A DNA stretch of 64,000 nt from Enteractinococcus coprophilus. GTDB lineage: Bacteria > Actinomycetota > Actinomycetes > Actinomycetales > Micrococcaceae. The stretch lies in contig NZ_VFOU01000002.1 of NCBI RefSeq assembly GCF_006716305.1, forward strand, positions 310,001 through 374,000, given 5' to 3'. Below are positions 29,004 to 37,887 of this stretch, piece after piece. Each line of letters starts with the position of its first letter. Position 1 is the stretch's first letter. Position numbers and translations under genes: made by a program. A model generated the notes under the pieces. The model ran no database searches. It was not told the origin of the DNA and saw only the letters and a program-made list of their open reading frames with translations.

Positions 29004-29040
29004 TAAGATAGACGAGGTGGTTCATATAATTGAAGAACCA
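29004..29040 (+). promoter_or_regulatory. sodA promoter with overlapping palindrome (candidate operator)
   Basis: A perfect -10 TATAAT at 29025-29030 lies inside an inverted repeat: TGGTTC (29018-29023) with GAACCA (29035-29040), and an inner TTCA-N6-TGAA (29021-29034). A second -10-like TAAGAT lies at 29004-29009. A dyad centred on a -10 is a typical repressor site, but a leader hairpin is possible if transcription starts upstream. Confidence 0.45.
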
Positions 29041-29108
29041 ACTTTTTTACTGATGTTTCCACTTCAGTACCATCTCGGATTATTATCCGGACTTATCAGG
29101 AGGAATAC

Positions 29109-29735
29109 ATGGCTACTTATTCATTGCCAGAACTGTCCTATGACTACGGTGCCCTGGAACCGCACATCTCGGGTCGCATCATGGAACTGCACCACTCCAA
29201 GCACCACAACACCTACGTCAACGGTGCCAACACCGCACTGGAGAAACTCGCTGCTGCTCGCGAAGCCGGCGAATTCGGCAACATCAACCAGCTGACCAAG
29301 GACCTGGCATTCAACCTGGGTGGTCACACTAACCACTCGATCTTCTGGAACAACCTGTCTCCAGATGGTGGCGACAAACCAACCGGCGAACTCGCCTCCG
29401 CAATCGATGAGTACTTTGGCTCCTTCGATGCCTTCCGCTCGCAATTTACTGCCGCAGCGCTGGGCATCCAGGGTTCCGGGTGGGCCATCCTGGCTTACGA
29501 ACCCATCGGCGGTAACCTGGTCATCGAACAATTCTACGACCAGCAAAACGGTGTGCCAGTAGCCACCATTCCACTGTTTATGTTGGATATGTGGGAGCAC
29601 GCCTTCTACCTGGATTACCAGAACGTCAAGGCTGACTACGTCAACGCCATCTGGAACATCGTTAACTGGGCCGACGTCCAGGCCCGCTTCGAAGCCGCTC
29701 GCCAAGGCGCTTCGAAACTTGTGACCCCTAACTAG
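29109..29735 (+). CDS. sodA: Superoxide dismutase, Mn/Fe family, probably manganese form
   Basis: SodA dismutates superoxide to peroxide and oxygen. The 208-residue protein has the four metal ligands His28 (HHSKHH), His76 ([10 protein letters not shown]), Asp160 and His164 ([11 protein letters not shown]). At residue 145 (YDQQN) it has Gln, where the iron enzyme of M. tuberculosis has His; Gln at this second-sphere position is linked to manganese preference. It has no signal peptide. The ATG follows AGGAGG at ideal spacing. It sits between whiA and pgk with its own promoter and terminator. Codon use is strongly biased, consistent with high expression. Confidence 0.96.
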   Translation: MATYSLPELSYDYGALEPHISGRIMELHHSKHHNTYVNGANTALEKLAAAREAGEFGNINQLTKDLAFNLGGHTNHSIFWNNLSPDGGDKPTGELASAIDEYFGSFDAFRSQFTAAALGIQGSGWAILAYEPIGGNLVIEQFYDQQNGVPVATIPLFMLDMWEHAFYLDYQNVKADYVNAIWNIVNWADVQARFEAARQGASKLVTPN

Positions 29736-29774
29736 TCGGTAGACCGGGTTCACCGGTTCCATACCACTTCACAT

Positions 29775-29802
29775 GGACCTTTTGCCACCGGGCAAAAGGT
29801 CC
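29775..29802 (+). terminator. Terminator after sodA
   Basis: GGACCTTTTGCC pairs perfectly with GGCAAAAGGTCC around an ACCG loop (12-bp stem), followed by TTCGTGTG. The U-run is poor but the stem is strong. Confidence 0.82.
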
Positions 29803-29900
29803 TTCGTGTGTTAAATCCAAAACCTGCGGGCGAAATGACTAAGATGGTGACGGTCGCATCAGCGGCCCATCCCAATAGTCGAGACCCAAAGAGAAGATTG

Positions 29901-31124
29901 ATGATGGCCCAAACCCTTCGTGATCTGCTGCCCACAGCCTCCGGACGTACCGTAGTCGTCCGTTCCGACCTCAACTGTCCACTGGATGAGGGCACAGTCA
30001 CCGATGACGGCCGCATCCGTGCGAGCCTGCCTGTCATCACGCAGCTAGCCGACGCCGGGGCTAAGGTCATCGTCATGGCCCACCTGGGTCGCCCGAACGG
30101 CACCGTCAACCCTGAATTCTCGCTTGCTCCCGTTGCTCAGCGGATGCGCGAACTCACCGACCATCCCGTCACCCTGGCTGACGACGTTACCGGTCCCTCG
30201 GCGCAACTGCACGCCCAGCAACTGGAACCCGGTCAGATTTTGCTACTGCAAAACGTTCGCTTTGATCCGCGAGAAACCTCGAAAAAAGACGCCGAGCGCG
30301 CCGATCTTGCCCAGGAAATTGCATCCCTCGCCGGGGAGAACGCCGCCTACGTCAACGACGCTTTCGGGGCGGTGCACCGTAAACACGCTTCCGTGTTCGA
30401 TATCGCCACGATGCGGCCAAGCTATCAAGGCACGCTGGTGGCCACTGAACTCGAGGTGCTGAATCAACTCATCGTTGAGCCCAAGCGCCCCTACACCGTG
30501 GTGTTGGGCGGTTCCAAGGTGTCGGATAAACTCGCAGTCATCGACAACCTGCTCGATCGTGCCGATACCTTGTTGATCGGCGGTGGGATGGCATATACGT
30601 TCCTCAAAGCCCAGGGGCACGATGTCGCATCCTCACTGCTTGAAGAAGACCAGATCCCAGTCGTGAAAGATTATCTCACCCGTTCCGCAGCCGGAGCAGC
30701 ACAGATCGTGGTTCCCGTCGATACCGTCGTCGCCGAGGCGTTCAGCTCCGATGCAGCCCATGCTGTGGTGTCGGTGGATGCCATGACGACGGGCCCTGGT
30801 GGCGCGTCGGCTCTCGGTTTGGACATTGGCCCCGAGACGGCCAAAATCTACGCTGAACACATCGAAGCTTCGGCCACCGTTTTCTGGAACGGTCCGATGG
30901 GAGTCTTCGAGATGGAAAATTTTGCGGCAGGTACCCGTGCGGTTGCTGAAGCTCTCACGAAAGTTCAAGGACTGTCCGTCGTTGGCGGTGGCGACTCTGC
31001 TGCTGCAGTCCGTGCGTTGGGCTTTGACGACAAACAATTTGGCCATATCTCAACCGGTGGGGGAGCCTCCCTGGAATATTTGGAAGGCAAAACACTGCCC
31101 GGCATCGATGCCCTCACGCAATAG
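29901..31124 (+). CDS. pgk: Phosphoglycerate kinase
   Basis: Pgk transfers phosphate from 1,3-bisphosphoglycerate to ADP in glycolysis. The 407-residue protein has VVVRSDLNCPLDEG, AHLGRPNG and LLLQNVRFDPRE for the N-terminal substrate domain, the VLGGSKVSDKL hinge region, and the C-terminal nucleotide domain with WNGPMGVFE and VVGGGDSAAAV. I place the start at 29901 (ATGATG) from the conserved N-terminus; an upstream in-frame ATG at 29808 adds a poorly conserved stretch. A TAAGAT at about 29841 may be its -10. It leads pgk-tpiA-secG. The usual upstream gap gene is not here. Confidence 0.96.
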   Translation: MMAQTLRDLLPTASGRTVVVRSDLNCPLDEGTVTDDGRIRASLPVITQLADAGAKVIVMAHLGRPNGTVNPEFSLAPVAQRMRELTDHPVTLADDVTGPSAQLHAQQLEPGQILLLQNVRFDPRETSKKDAERADLAQEIASLAGENAAYVNDAFGAVHRKHASVFDIATMRPSYQGTLVATELEVLNQLIVEPKRPYTVVLGGSKVSDKLAVIDNLLDRADTLLIGGGMAYTFLKAQGHDVASSLLEEDQIPVVKDYLTRSAAGAAQIVVPVDTVVAEAFSSDAAHAVVSVDAMTTGPGGASALGLDIGPETAKIYAEHIEASATVFWNGPMGVFEMENFAAGTRAVAEALTKVQGLSVVGGGDSAAAVRALGFDDKQFGHISTGGGASLEYLEGKTLPGIDALTQ

Positions 31125-31163
31125 GCCATCCGGCACGATTTATCCCTCAACACAGGAGTTTCA

Positions 31164-31979
31164 TTGACCTCAAAGACCGACGGTGTCTACGACCGTACCC
31201 CACTGATTGCCGGGAACTGGAAGATGCACATGGATCACTTCCAAGCCGTTTCGTTGGTGCAAAAACTGTCGTGGACGCTGACCGATCACGATCACGACTT
31301 TGACAACGTCCAAGTCGCGGTGTTCCCACCGTTCACCGACCTGCGCAGTGTCCAAACGCTCATCTTGGCAGATAAACTCGAGCTGACTTATGGTGCCCAG
31401 GATCTGTCGCAGTTCGACTCAGGAGCTTACACCGGCGATATTTCCGGGGATTTTCTGAAAAAACTTGGGTGCACCTATGTACTCGTTGGCCACTCTGAGC
31501 GGCGCAACATTCATCAGGAATCCGACGACGTCGTGGCGGCGAAACTCCAGGCGGCCTTGCGACATGACCTGGCCCCGATACTGTGTGTCGGTGAGGGCCT
31601 GGATATTCGACAGGCCGGAGAACACGTGAGCTTCACGCTGCAACAACTTCGTGCGGCGCTTCAGGGTATTGACGCCTCTGTAGTAGCCAATCTGGTTCTG
31701 GCATATGAACCGGTATGGGCCATTGGGACTGGAGAAGTCGCTGGTCCAGCAGATGCTCAAGAGATGGCAGCTGCCATCCGCCAAGAGCTTGCCGAGCTCT
31801 ACGACATTGACACAGCCCAAGCAATCCGTGTGCTGTATGGTGGGTCTGTCAAAGCGGATAACGTCGCTGCCATCATGCGGGAACGTGACATCGATGGTGT
31901 CTTGGTCGGCGGAGCAAGCCTAGACGCTGAGGAATTTGCTAATATTGTCAGGTTCGAACACCACCTGGTTACCGATTAG
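31164..31979 (+). CDS. tpiA: Triosephosphate isomerase
   Basis: TpiA interconverts dihydroxyacetone phosphate and glyceraldehyde-3-phosphate. The 271-residue TIM barrel has the catalytic Lys in AGNWKMHMD (near residue 20), the electrophilic His in VGHSERR, the catalytic Glu in [11 protein letters not shown] and the phosphate-binding [10 protein letters not shown] and [11 protein letters not shown]. It starts with TTG, six bases after AGGAG, following pgk by 39 bp. It is co-transcribed with pgk and secG. Confidence 0.96.
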   Translation: MTSKTDGVYDRTPLIAGNWKMHMDHFQAVSLVQKLSWTLTDHDHDFDNVQVAVFPPFTDLRSVQTLILADKLELTYGAQDLSQFDSGAYTGDISGDFLKKLGCTYVLVGHSERRNIHQESDDVVAAKLQAALRHDLAPILCVGEGLDIRQAGEHVSFTLQQLRAALQGIDASVVANLVLAYEPVWAIGTGEVAGPADAQEMAAAIRQELAELYDIDTAQAIRVLYGGSVKADNVAAIMRERDIDGVLVGGASLDAEEFANIVRFEHHLVTD

Positions 31980-32002
31980 TCGTTGAAGAATGGATTTAGC
32001 CG

Positions 32003-32251
32003 TTGAATTTTGAACTTGTGCTCCAGATCATCTTGGTGGTCGTGTCAGTCGCGCTGGTTTTTGCCATCTTGCTGCACAAGGGCCGTGGTGGCGGCATGTC
32101 CGACATGTTCGGTGGGGGTGTCACCAGTGGATTGAGCTCCTCAGGTGTCGCCGAGCGCAACCTCAACCGTTTGACTGTAACGCTAGCCGTGGTATGGGGC
32201 GGTATCATTATTGCCCTTGGGATCATGTCCCGATTCTCGGGTGATTTTTAG
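32003..32251 (+). CDS. secG: Preprotein translocase subunit SecG
   Basis: SecG is a small accessory subunit of the SecYEG channel. The 82-residue protein has two membrane segments (residues about 4-24 and 57-77) separated by the family-typical Gly-rich cytoplasmic loop GRGGGMSDMFGGG. It begins with TTG (MNFELVLQ), 23 bp after tpiA, and is followed by a strong terminator, closing the pgk-tpiA-secG operon. Confidence 0.94.
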   Translation: MNFELVLQIILVVVSVALVFAILLHKGRGGGMSDMFGGGVTSGLSSSGVAERNLNRLTVTLAVVWGGIIIALGIMSRFSGDF

Positions 32252-32281
32252 CTCAGACAGAGCATTTACGACGCTCGATTC

Positions 32282-32316
32282 GGGGTGGCAGAGGGAAACC
32301 TTGCCACCCCTTTTTG
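32282..32316 (+). terminator. Terminator after secG
   Basis: GGGGTGGCA (32282-32290) pairs with TGCCACCCC (32302-32310), 11-nt loop, followed by TTTTTG: a textbook intrinsic terminator. Confidence 0.92.
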
Positions 32317-32648
32317 CTACCTAGATCACGATTGAAGCATGCTCCTAAGGTTTTACTAAGACGATTCACAGTGCATTAAAAGGTCCGCATTTCATGCCGA
32401 AGCACCCATCCCTGACATGGACGAACAATAAGTTCAGACGAGCCGTGTTACCGCGGCCACACCGTCTTAGGCTAGTTTCTCGGTATCTCGGTTTGATAAC
32501 AAATCGAGAAGTTGTAGGGTGGCAAACTCAGGTCATTTCAGCACCGTTGGTATCGCCCAAATAGTTACCACATTGAACATGGCGACCAACTATGGCCTGC
32601 ACACGAACTCCCTATCGCAGTCTTGCGAAGGAAAGGATTGACCAAAAC
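32317..32648 (+). promoter_or_regulatory. Long 5' region of the Rpf-like gene with two hairpins
   Basis: Two stem-loops stand out: TCTCGGTTTG (32486-32495) with CAAATCGAGA (32500-32509) around an ATAA loop, and GTTGGT-AT-CGCC (32546-32557) with GGCGACCAAC (32581-32590). I looked for the conserved blocks of the ydaO c-di-AMP riboswitch, which often controls rpf genes, and did not find them. The region may be a structured leader of another type or hold operators. Confidence 0.4.
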
Positions 32649-33335
32649 GTGAAAAACGAACTTCGTCATCGTATGCAGAAACCATCGCGCGGTAAATTTG
32701 CCGCCAAATCGCTGGCAGCAGCTGCCGCGCTCTCGCTACCGCTCCTCGGTTTTGCCGCTCCCGCCAACGCAGATAATGGCGGTACCTGGGATCAGCTAGC
32801 CGAATGTGAATCAGGCGGTAACTGGAATATCGACACCGGAAACGGCTACCGCGGTGGCCTCCAGTTCAGCCAGTCGACCTGGGAAGCATATGGTGGCTCA
32901 GGCAACCCTGCAAATGCTAGCCGCGACCAGCAGATCGCTGTAGCCGAAAACGTTCTTGACGGTCAGGGGTGGGGTGCATGGCCAGCTTGCTCTGCCGAGC
33001 TTGGATTGTCAGGCAATGCCCAGCCGTCCGGTGGTTCTGGCGAACAGACCCAGCAACAGCAGACCGCTGAGCAGCCACAGCAGCAACCTCAGCAGCAGGC
33101 ACCTGTCGAAGAACAAGCTCAGTCACAGCCTGTACAGCCGCAGGCACAGGCTGCCCCTCAGCAGCAGGCTGCACCAACCGGACAGACCTACACTGTGACC
33201 GCAGGGGATACGCTGTCAAAGATTGCCCAGGCTCATAATGTATCCGGTGGTTGGCAGGCGATTTATGAAGCCAATGCCGCCACGATTGCTGACCCGGTAC
33301 TCATCTACCCAGGCCAGCAAATCCTCATTCCATAG
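32649..33335 (+). CDS. Secreted Rpf-like transglycosylase with LysM domain
   Basis: Resuscitation-promoting factor-type proteins cleave peptidoglycan and stimulate growth of dormant actinobacteria. The 228-residue precursor has a signal peptide (basic start, hydrophobic core around 21-37, cleavage after ANA at about 41), an Rpf/transglycosylase-like domain (about 43-118) with WDQLAECESGGNW carrying the catalytic Glu (residue 54) and a Cys53-Cys114 pair, a Gln/Pro-rich linker (about 125-178) and a C-terminal LysM cell-wall-binding domain (about 179-227; YTVTAGDTLSKIAQ). I chose GTG 32649, which gives a proper signal peptide; longer in-frame starts do not. It stands alone between two terminators where Actinobacteria often carry pentose-phosphate genes. 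Confidence 0.92.
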   Translation: MKNELRHRMQKPSRGKFAAKSLAAAAALSLPLLGFAAPANADNGGTWDQLAECESGGNWNIDTGNGYRGGLQFSQSTWEAYGGSGNPANASRDQQIAVAENVLDGQGWGAWPACSAELGLSGNAQPSGGSGEQTQQQQTAEQPQQQPQQQAPVEEQAQSQPVQPQAQAAPQQQAAPTGQTYTVTAGDTLSKIAQAHNVSGGWQAIYEANAATIADPVLIYPGQQILIP

Positions 33336-33352
33336 AGTGAGGTAAAACGTAG

Positions 33353-33398
33353 AACGGCCGGGCCGGGTGCTCTTTGATGAGCACCCGGCCCGGCCGTT
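33353..33398. terminator. Bidirectional terminator between the Rpf-like gene and tal
   Basis: A perfect 20-bp GC-rich stem (33353-33372 with 33379-33398) closes a TTTGAT loop. It lies between two convergent genes. The flanking T-run is weak on both strands, but the stem is exceptionally stable. Confidence 0.88.
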
Positions 33399-33410
33399 GT
33401 TTAGTTCGGT

Positions 33411-34529
33411 CTATTTGTGACTGTCGAGTTGTTGCTGGATATCGTGAAGTAATTGATTCCAAGCATCGACGAACTTTTCCAGGCCTTCTAATTCGAGTTT
33501 CTCTACGACCTGGTTGTAATCCACCCCGGCACGAGCCAGTGCATCAAGCTGCTCGTCATCCATGTCGTAGTATTCCGGAATGCGGCTACCGGTGATGTCA
33601 CCGTGATCGGCCACAGCATTCAGAGTGTCTTCTGGCAGCGTGTTGACCGTATGCGGCGCAACCAGCCCGTTGACATAGCGAACGTCAGAATATTCCGGAT
33701 TCTTCGTGCCGGTGGAAGCCCACAGGGGGCGCTGAAGACGAGCGCCCGCAGATGCTAGCAGCTGCCATCGTTCGGTCTCCTGGGTCTGCTCAAAGATCCG
33801 GTAGGCCAATCGAGCATTTGAGATGCCGGCACGCCCTCGCAGTTGCAGAATCTGGTTGTCAGGCAATCCGGCAGCCTCTAATTGATTGTCCACCTCGGTA
33901 TCCACACGAGATACGAAGAAGCTTGCCACCGAGTAGATTTTTGCAAGATCATGACCATTGGCGCGGGCTGCTTCCAATCCGGCGAGCCAGGCGTTAATGA
34001 CTTCACGGTATCGGGTCAGCGAGAAGATCAGGGTGACATTAACACTGATCCCTTCAGCCAAAACTCGAGTGATCGCTGGCAGTCCCTCGGTGGTCGCCGG
34101 AATTTTGATCATGACATTTTCGCGATCCACCTTCTGGTGGAGTTCGATGGCCTGAGCCACCGTCTCCTCGGTGTTTCGCGCTAATCGAGGATCAACTTCG
34201 ATCGACACACGGCCATCGTAGCCGTCGGTTGCCGTATAGACATCTGCCAGCACATCGCACGCTGCACGGACATCGTCGGTGGTAATTTCCACGACAGCTG
34301 TGGTTGCATCTGCGCCGGAAGCCGCGAGCTCGGTGAGCTGCTTGGTGTACGCCTCACCCGTTGTCAGCGCTTTGGCAAAGATCGCTGGGTTCGTGGTCAC
34401 CCCGGTGATGGTTTTCGTGTCGATGAGATTTTGTAGGTCTCCGGAGTTGATGCGGTCACGGGAAAGGTCGTCCAGCCACAGTGATACACCGGCGTCGTTG
34501 AGGGCTTTGGTGTACTGATTTTGAGTCAC
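33411..34529 (-). CDS. tal: Transaldolase
   Basis: Transaldolase moves a dihydroxyacetone unit in the non-oxidative pentose phosphate pathway. The 372-residue protein is of the longer actinobacterial type: LWLDDLSRDRI and GVTTNPAIFAKAL at the start, the Schiff-base Lys in VMIKIPATTEGLPAI, ISVNVTLIFSLTRY, and RPLWASTGTKNP near the C-terminus. It follows tkt by about 9 bp on the minus strand, so they form one operon. The usual pgi-zwf-opcA-pgl genes do not follow. Confidence 0.96.
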   Translation of the reverse strand: MTQNQYTKALNDAGVSLWLDDLSRDRINSGDLQNLIDTKTITGVTTNPAIFAKALTTGEAYTKQLTELAASGADATTAVVEITTDDVRAACDVLADVYTATDGYDGRVSIEVDPRLARNTEETVAQAIELHQKVDRENVMIKIPATTEGLPAITRVLAEGISVNVTLIFSLTRYREVINAWLAGLEAARANGHDLAKIYSVASFFVSRVDTEVDNQLEAAGLPDNQILQLRGRAGISNARLAYRIFEQTQETERWQLLASAGARLQRPLWASTGTKNPEYSDVRYVNGLVAPHTVNTLPEDTLNAVADHGDITGSRIPEYYDMDDEQLDALARAGVDYNQVVEKLELEGLEKFVDAWNQLLHDIQQQLDSHK

Positions 34530-34538
34530 AAAGAGTCC

Positions 34539-36686
34539 TTAAGCGTTGTAGAGGCTGTTGACTTTGTCCACGAGAGCTTCGGCGGTGATGCCAAATTCTC
34601 TAAAGAGGGTCTGGTAGTCGGCGGAGGCCCCGAAGTGCTCCAAAGACACCGAGTGACCATGACCGCTGGTGTATTTTTGCCAGCCTTGTTCGACGCCGGC
34701 CTCGATAGAGACACGTAGCACGTCGACGGGCAACACTTCATTGCGGTATGCCTCGTCTTGGGCGTCGAACCATTCCAGACATGGCGCCGAAACTACCCGG
34801 GTGGCAATACCCGCAGCCTGGAGTGTTTCACGAGCTGCCACAGCCAATTGAACTTCCGAACCGGTACCGATGAGTACGACTTCGGGAGTCGTTTCCTGGT
34901 TGTCTGTACTGGCTTCGACCATAATATATGCACCGCGTGCGACTCCCTCGGCCGACCGGAAAGCATCCTGGCTGCGGTCAAAGACTGGTAGGCCTTGACG
35001 CGACAGAATCAGCCCGGACGGGCGCTCACGCTGGGACAAGATCGTCTTCCAAGCGATGGAGACCTCGTTTGCGTCTGCGGGACGAACCACATCGAGGTTC
35101 GGGATGGCACGCAGGGCAGCTAGGTGCTCGACTGGCTGGTGTGTTGGACCGTCTTCACCTAAACCGATCGAGTCGTGGGTCCAAACATAAATCGACGGAG
35201 CGCCCATGAGTGCCGCTAAGCGAACGGCTGGGCGCATATAGTCCGAGAAAATCAGGAACGTACCTGCATAGCCGCGAGTGAGACCGCCCAGGGAAATGCC
35301 ATTGACGATCGCCCCCGAAGCATGCTCGCGAATACCAAAGTGCAGGGTCCGGCCGTACGGGTGACCCGACCAGCTGGTCGTCTGGCGATCAACCGGTAGG
35401 AAGGATGGTTCACCGGCCATCGTGGTGTTGTTGGACCCGGCAAGGTCAGCGGAGCCGCCCCACAGTTCCGGCATCACATCTGCTAGCGCGGAGAGCACTT
35501 TGCCGGATGCGGCGCGAGTCGCCATCGAGCCCTCGGAAGCGTCAAACGTTGGGAATGCCTCATCGAAGCCTTGCGGCAGTTCACGGGCAACCAAACGATC
35601 GTAGAGTTTGGCGGCATCCGGGTTGTTGTCTCGCCAGCTCTGGTAGGCCGCTTCCCAGGTTTTGCGATACTCCGCAGAGCGCTGGCACACGGTTCTGGCG
35701 TGTTGAAGGAGCTCGTCTTCTATGAAGAAGTGTTCATCTGCGCTAAAGCTCAGAACCTCCTTGAGACCACCAAGTTCTTCGGCACCGAGCTTGGCTCCGT
35801 GGATCCCACCGGTGTTCTGTTTCTTCGGTGAGGGCCACCCGATGATCGTGCGCAGTGAAATCAGCGACGGCTTATCGGTTTCTTTTTTGGCATTGATAAT
35901 CGCCTCATAGAGCGCTTTGGTGTCTTCGACATAGTCCCCGGTCTGCAACCAGTCGATGCGTTGCACGTGCCAACCGTAGGCCTCGTAGCGCTGTTCAACA
36001 TTTTCGGTAAATGAGATATCCGTATCGTCTTCGATGGAAATTTTGTTGTCATCCCAGATGACAATCAAGTTGCCGAGCTCCTGGGTTCCCGCAAGCGAGG
36101 ACGCTTCAGCGGTTACACCTTCCTGGAGATCGCCGTCGGACGCAATAACGTAGATGTGATGATCGAAAGGTGAGGTGCCCGGTGCGGCCTCAGGATCAAG
36201 CAGGCCACGGACGCGGCGCTGGTCGTAAGCAAAACCTACGGCTGAGGCCAACCCCTGACCTAATGGGCCGGTGGTAATTTCTACATGGTCGGTATCACCG
36301 TATTCTGGGTGGCCAGGTGTCTTTGATCCCCAGGTGCGCAACGCCTGCAGGTCTTCGATTTCCAAGCCAGCACCGGCAGCGAATAATTGCAGGTACAGCG
36401 TCAGCGAGGTGTGACCAGGGGAGAGGATGAAGCGGTCGCGGCCTTCCCAATGTGCATCACTGGGATCAAAATGCATGATGTTCTGAAACAGTTGCCAGGC
36501 AACCGGTGATAAGGAAAACGCGGTGCCCGGGTGGCCCGACCCAACCTTCTCCACCGCATCAGCGGCAAGCACCCGTAACGTGTCAACCACACGTCGGTCT
36601 TGATCGGAGTAGACATACTCTCGGGCGGGAAGCTGGCGGTTGAGGGTAGTCGTCGAGACGGACGGATTTGTTGCGGAGGAGACCAC
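34539..36686 (-). CDS. tkt: Transketolase
   Basis: Transketolase transfers two-carbon units using thiamine diphosphate. The 715-residue protein has VGSGHPGTAFSLSP, SPGHTSLTLYLQL, the ThDP-binding ASDGDLQEGV ... DDNKISI (GDG-N type motif), and the pyrimidine domain with HFGIREHASG and THDSIGLGEDGPTHQPVEHL. It starts with GTG after AGGAAGG. The C-terminal EHFGASADYQTLFREFGIT is typical. Divergent ctaB starts about 200 bp away, an arrangement conserved in Actinobacteria. Confidence 0.96.
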   Translation of the reverse strand: MVSSATNPSVSTTTLNRQLPAREYVYSDQDRRVVDTLRVLAADAVEKVGSGHPGTAFSLSPVAWQLFQNIMHFDPSDAHWEGRDRFILSPGHTSLTLYLQLFAAGAGLEIEDLQALRTWGSKTPGHPEYGDTDHVEITTGPLGQGLASAVGFAYDQRRVRGLLDPEAAPGTSPFDHHIYVIASDGDLQEGVTAEASSLAGTQELGNLIVIWDDNKISIEDDTDISFTENVEQRYEAYGWHVQRIDWLQTGDYVEDTKALYEAIINAKKETDKPSLISLRTIIGWPSPKKQNTGGIHGAKLGAEELGGLKEVLSFSADEHFFIEDELLQHARTVCQRSAEYRKTWEAAYQSWRDNNPDAAKLYDRLVARELPQGFDEAFPTFDASEGSMATRAASGKVLSALADVMPELWGGSADLAGSNNTTMAGEPSFLPVDRQTTSWSGHPYGRTLHFGIREHASGAIVNGISLGGLTRGYAGTFLIFSDYMRPAVRLAALMGAPSIYVWTHDSIGLGEDGPTHQPVEHLAALRAIPNLDVVRPADANEVSIAWKTILSQRERPSGLILSRQGLPVFDRSQDAFRSAEGVARGAYIMVEASTDNQETTPEVVLIGTGSEVQLAVAARETLQAAGIATRVVSAPCLEWFDAQDEAYRNEVLPVDVLRVSIEAGVEQGWQKYTSGHGHSVSLEHFGASADYQTLFREFGITAEALVDKVNSLYNA

Positions 36687-36891
36687 GAAATGCCTTCCTG
36701 AAAGGTAGCGATAGTTTGAGCCAATTCGGTGCTGCTAAAGCAAAAACACCCTCTAAGCTTACCGGGCAAAAGGCGCCGACAGCCATGATTTGCGCGCGAG
36801 GCGTTATACAACAGCTACACTAGATAGAGGCACCGACATGTCACGGTAGCCAAAGATTTCCTTACTTGTTACTTAGAGCACGAGAGTATTG

Positions 36892-37884
36892 ATGTCAACA
36901 TCGCTAGAGTCCGCAACCAAACAGAGCACATCGCTCACTGCTGCTTCGGAGCCGACTCGAGAAAAGATCGGGTTTCGACGCAAGGCCAAGGCGTATCTGG
37001 CACTCACCAAACCCCGGGTCATCGAATTATTGTTGGTCACCACGTTGCCGACCATGATTTTCGCTCACCGCGGTTGGCCTGATCTGTGGACTGTCTTGGC
37101 GACCATGGTCGGTGGTGCCCTAGCTGCCGGTGCATCGGGCTCGTTCAACTGCTATATCGACCGTGACATTGATCAACACATGAAGCGGACCAAGAACCGT
37201 CCGCTGGTCACCGGTGAAGTTACCCCGCGTGAAACCCTCGTGTTTTCTTGGGTACTAACAGTCGCTGCGATTGCGATCCTGGCCGTGGGGACCAACTGGT
37301 TGGCCACCGCCTTTGGTATCGCTGCGATCTTCTTCTACGTCGTCGTATACTCGCTGATCCTGAAACGCCGCACTGAGCAGAACATCATCTGGGGCGGACT
37401 GGCTGGCGCATTTCCGGTCTTGATCGCCTGGGCGGCCGTCCGCGGCACGGTTGAATGGCCCGCCGTCGTGTTGTTTGTGGTCATCTTCTTGTGGACGCCA
37501 CCGCACTACTGGCCGCTGAGCCTCAAATATAAAGAGGACTACCAAGAAGTCGATGTACCCATGCTGGGTGCCATTGCTACCTCGCGCCGAGTATCTTCTC
37601 AGGTCGTGTTGTACACCTGGGCGACCGTGATCTTTTCCCTGCTGTTGGTGCCGATGGGTTGGGCGGGCATTGTCTACAGTGCAACCGCTGCAGTAACTGG
37701 CGGTTGGTTCATCTACGAAGCCCACAAACTTTACCGTGACTCCCAGCGCCCAGACTTCACGGACAAGAAGGCCATGCGGGTCTTCCACCTGTCCATTACC
37801 TATCTGACGCTGATCTTCGTCGCGCTTGCTGTAGACCCCTTCGTCGGCGCACCGCTCATGGGAGACATGGTCACCGCACCATAA
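36892..37884 (+). CDS. ctaB: Protohaem IX farnesyltransferase (haem O synthase)
   Basis: CtaB attaches a farnesyl group to haem B, giving haem O for cytochrome oxidase. The 330-residue UbiA-type prenyltransferase has about eight to nine membrane segments and two Asp-rich motifs: [19 protein letters not shown] (near residue 92) and the later [13 protein letters not shown]. The start is ATG 36892; a TTG directly before it is also in frame. It is divergent from tkt, and a lipoprotein gene begins four bases after its stop. ctaA, which takes haem O on to haem A, lies close by on the other strand. Confidence 0.95.
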   Translation: MSTSLESATKQSTSLTAASEPTREKIGFRRKAKAYLALTKPRVIELLLVTTLPTMIFAHRGWPDLWTVLATMVGGALAAGASGSFNCYIDRDIDQHMKRTKNRPLVTGEVTPRETLVFSWVLTVAAIAILAVGTNWLATAFGIAAIFFYVVVYSLILKRRTEQNIIWGGLAGAFPVLIAWAAVRGTVEWPAVVLFVVIFLWTPPHYWPLSLKYKEDYQEVDVPMLGAIATSRRVSSQVVLYTWATVIFSLLLVPMGWAGIVYSATAAVTGGWFIYEAHKLYRDSQRPDFTDKKAMRVFHLSITYLTLIFVALAVDPFVGAPLMGDMVTAP

Positions 37885-37887
37885 ACT

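Noticed and set aside
32461-32648. ydaO/c-di-AMP riboswitch upstream of the Rpf-like gene
   Set aside because: The expected conserved blocks of the motif are not present; only generic hairpins are.
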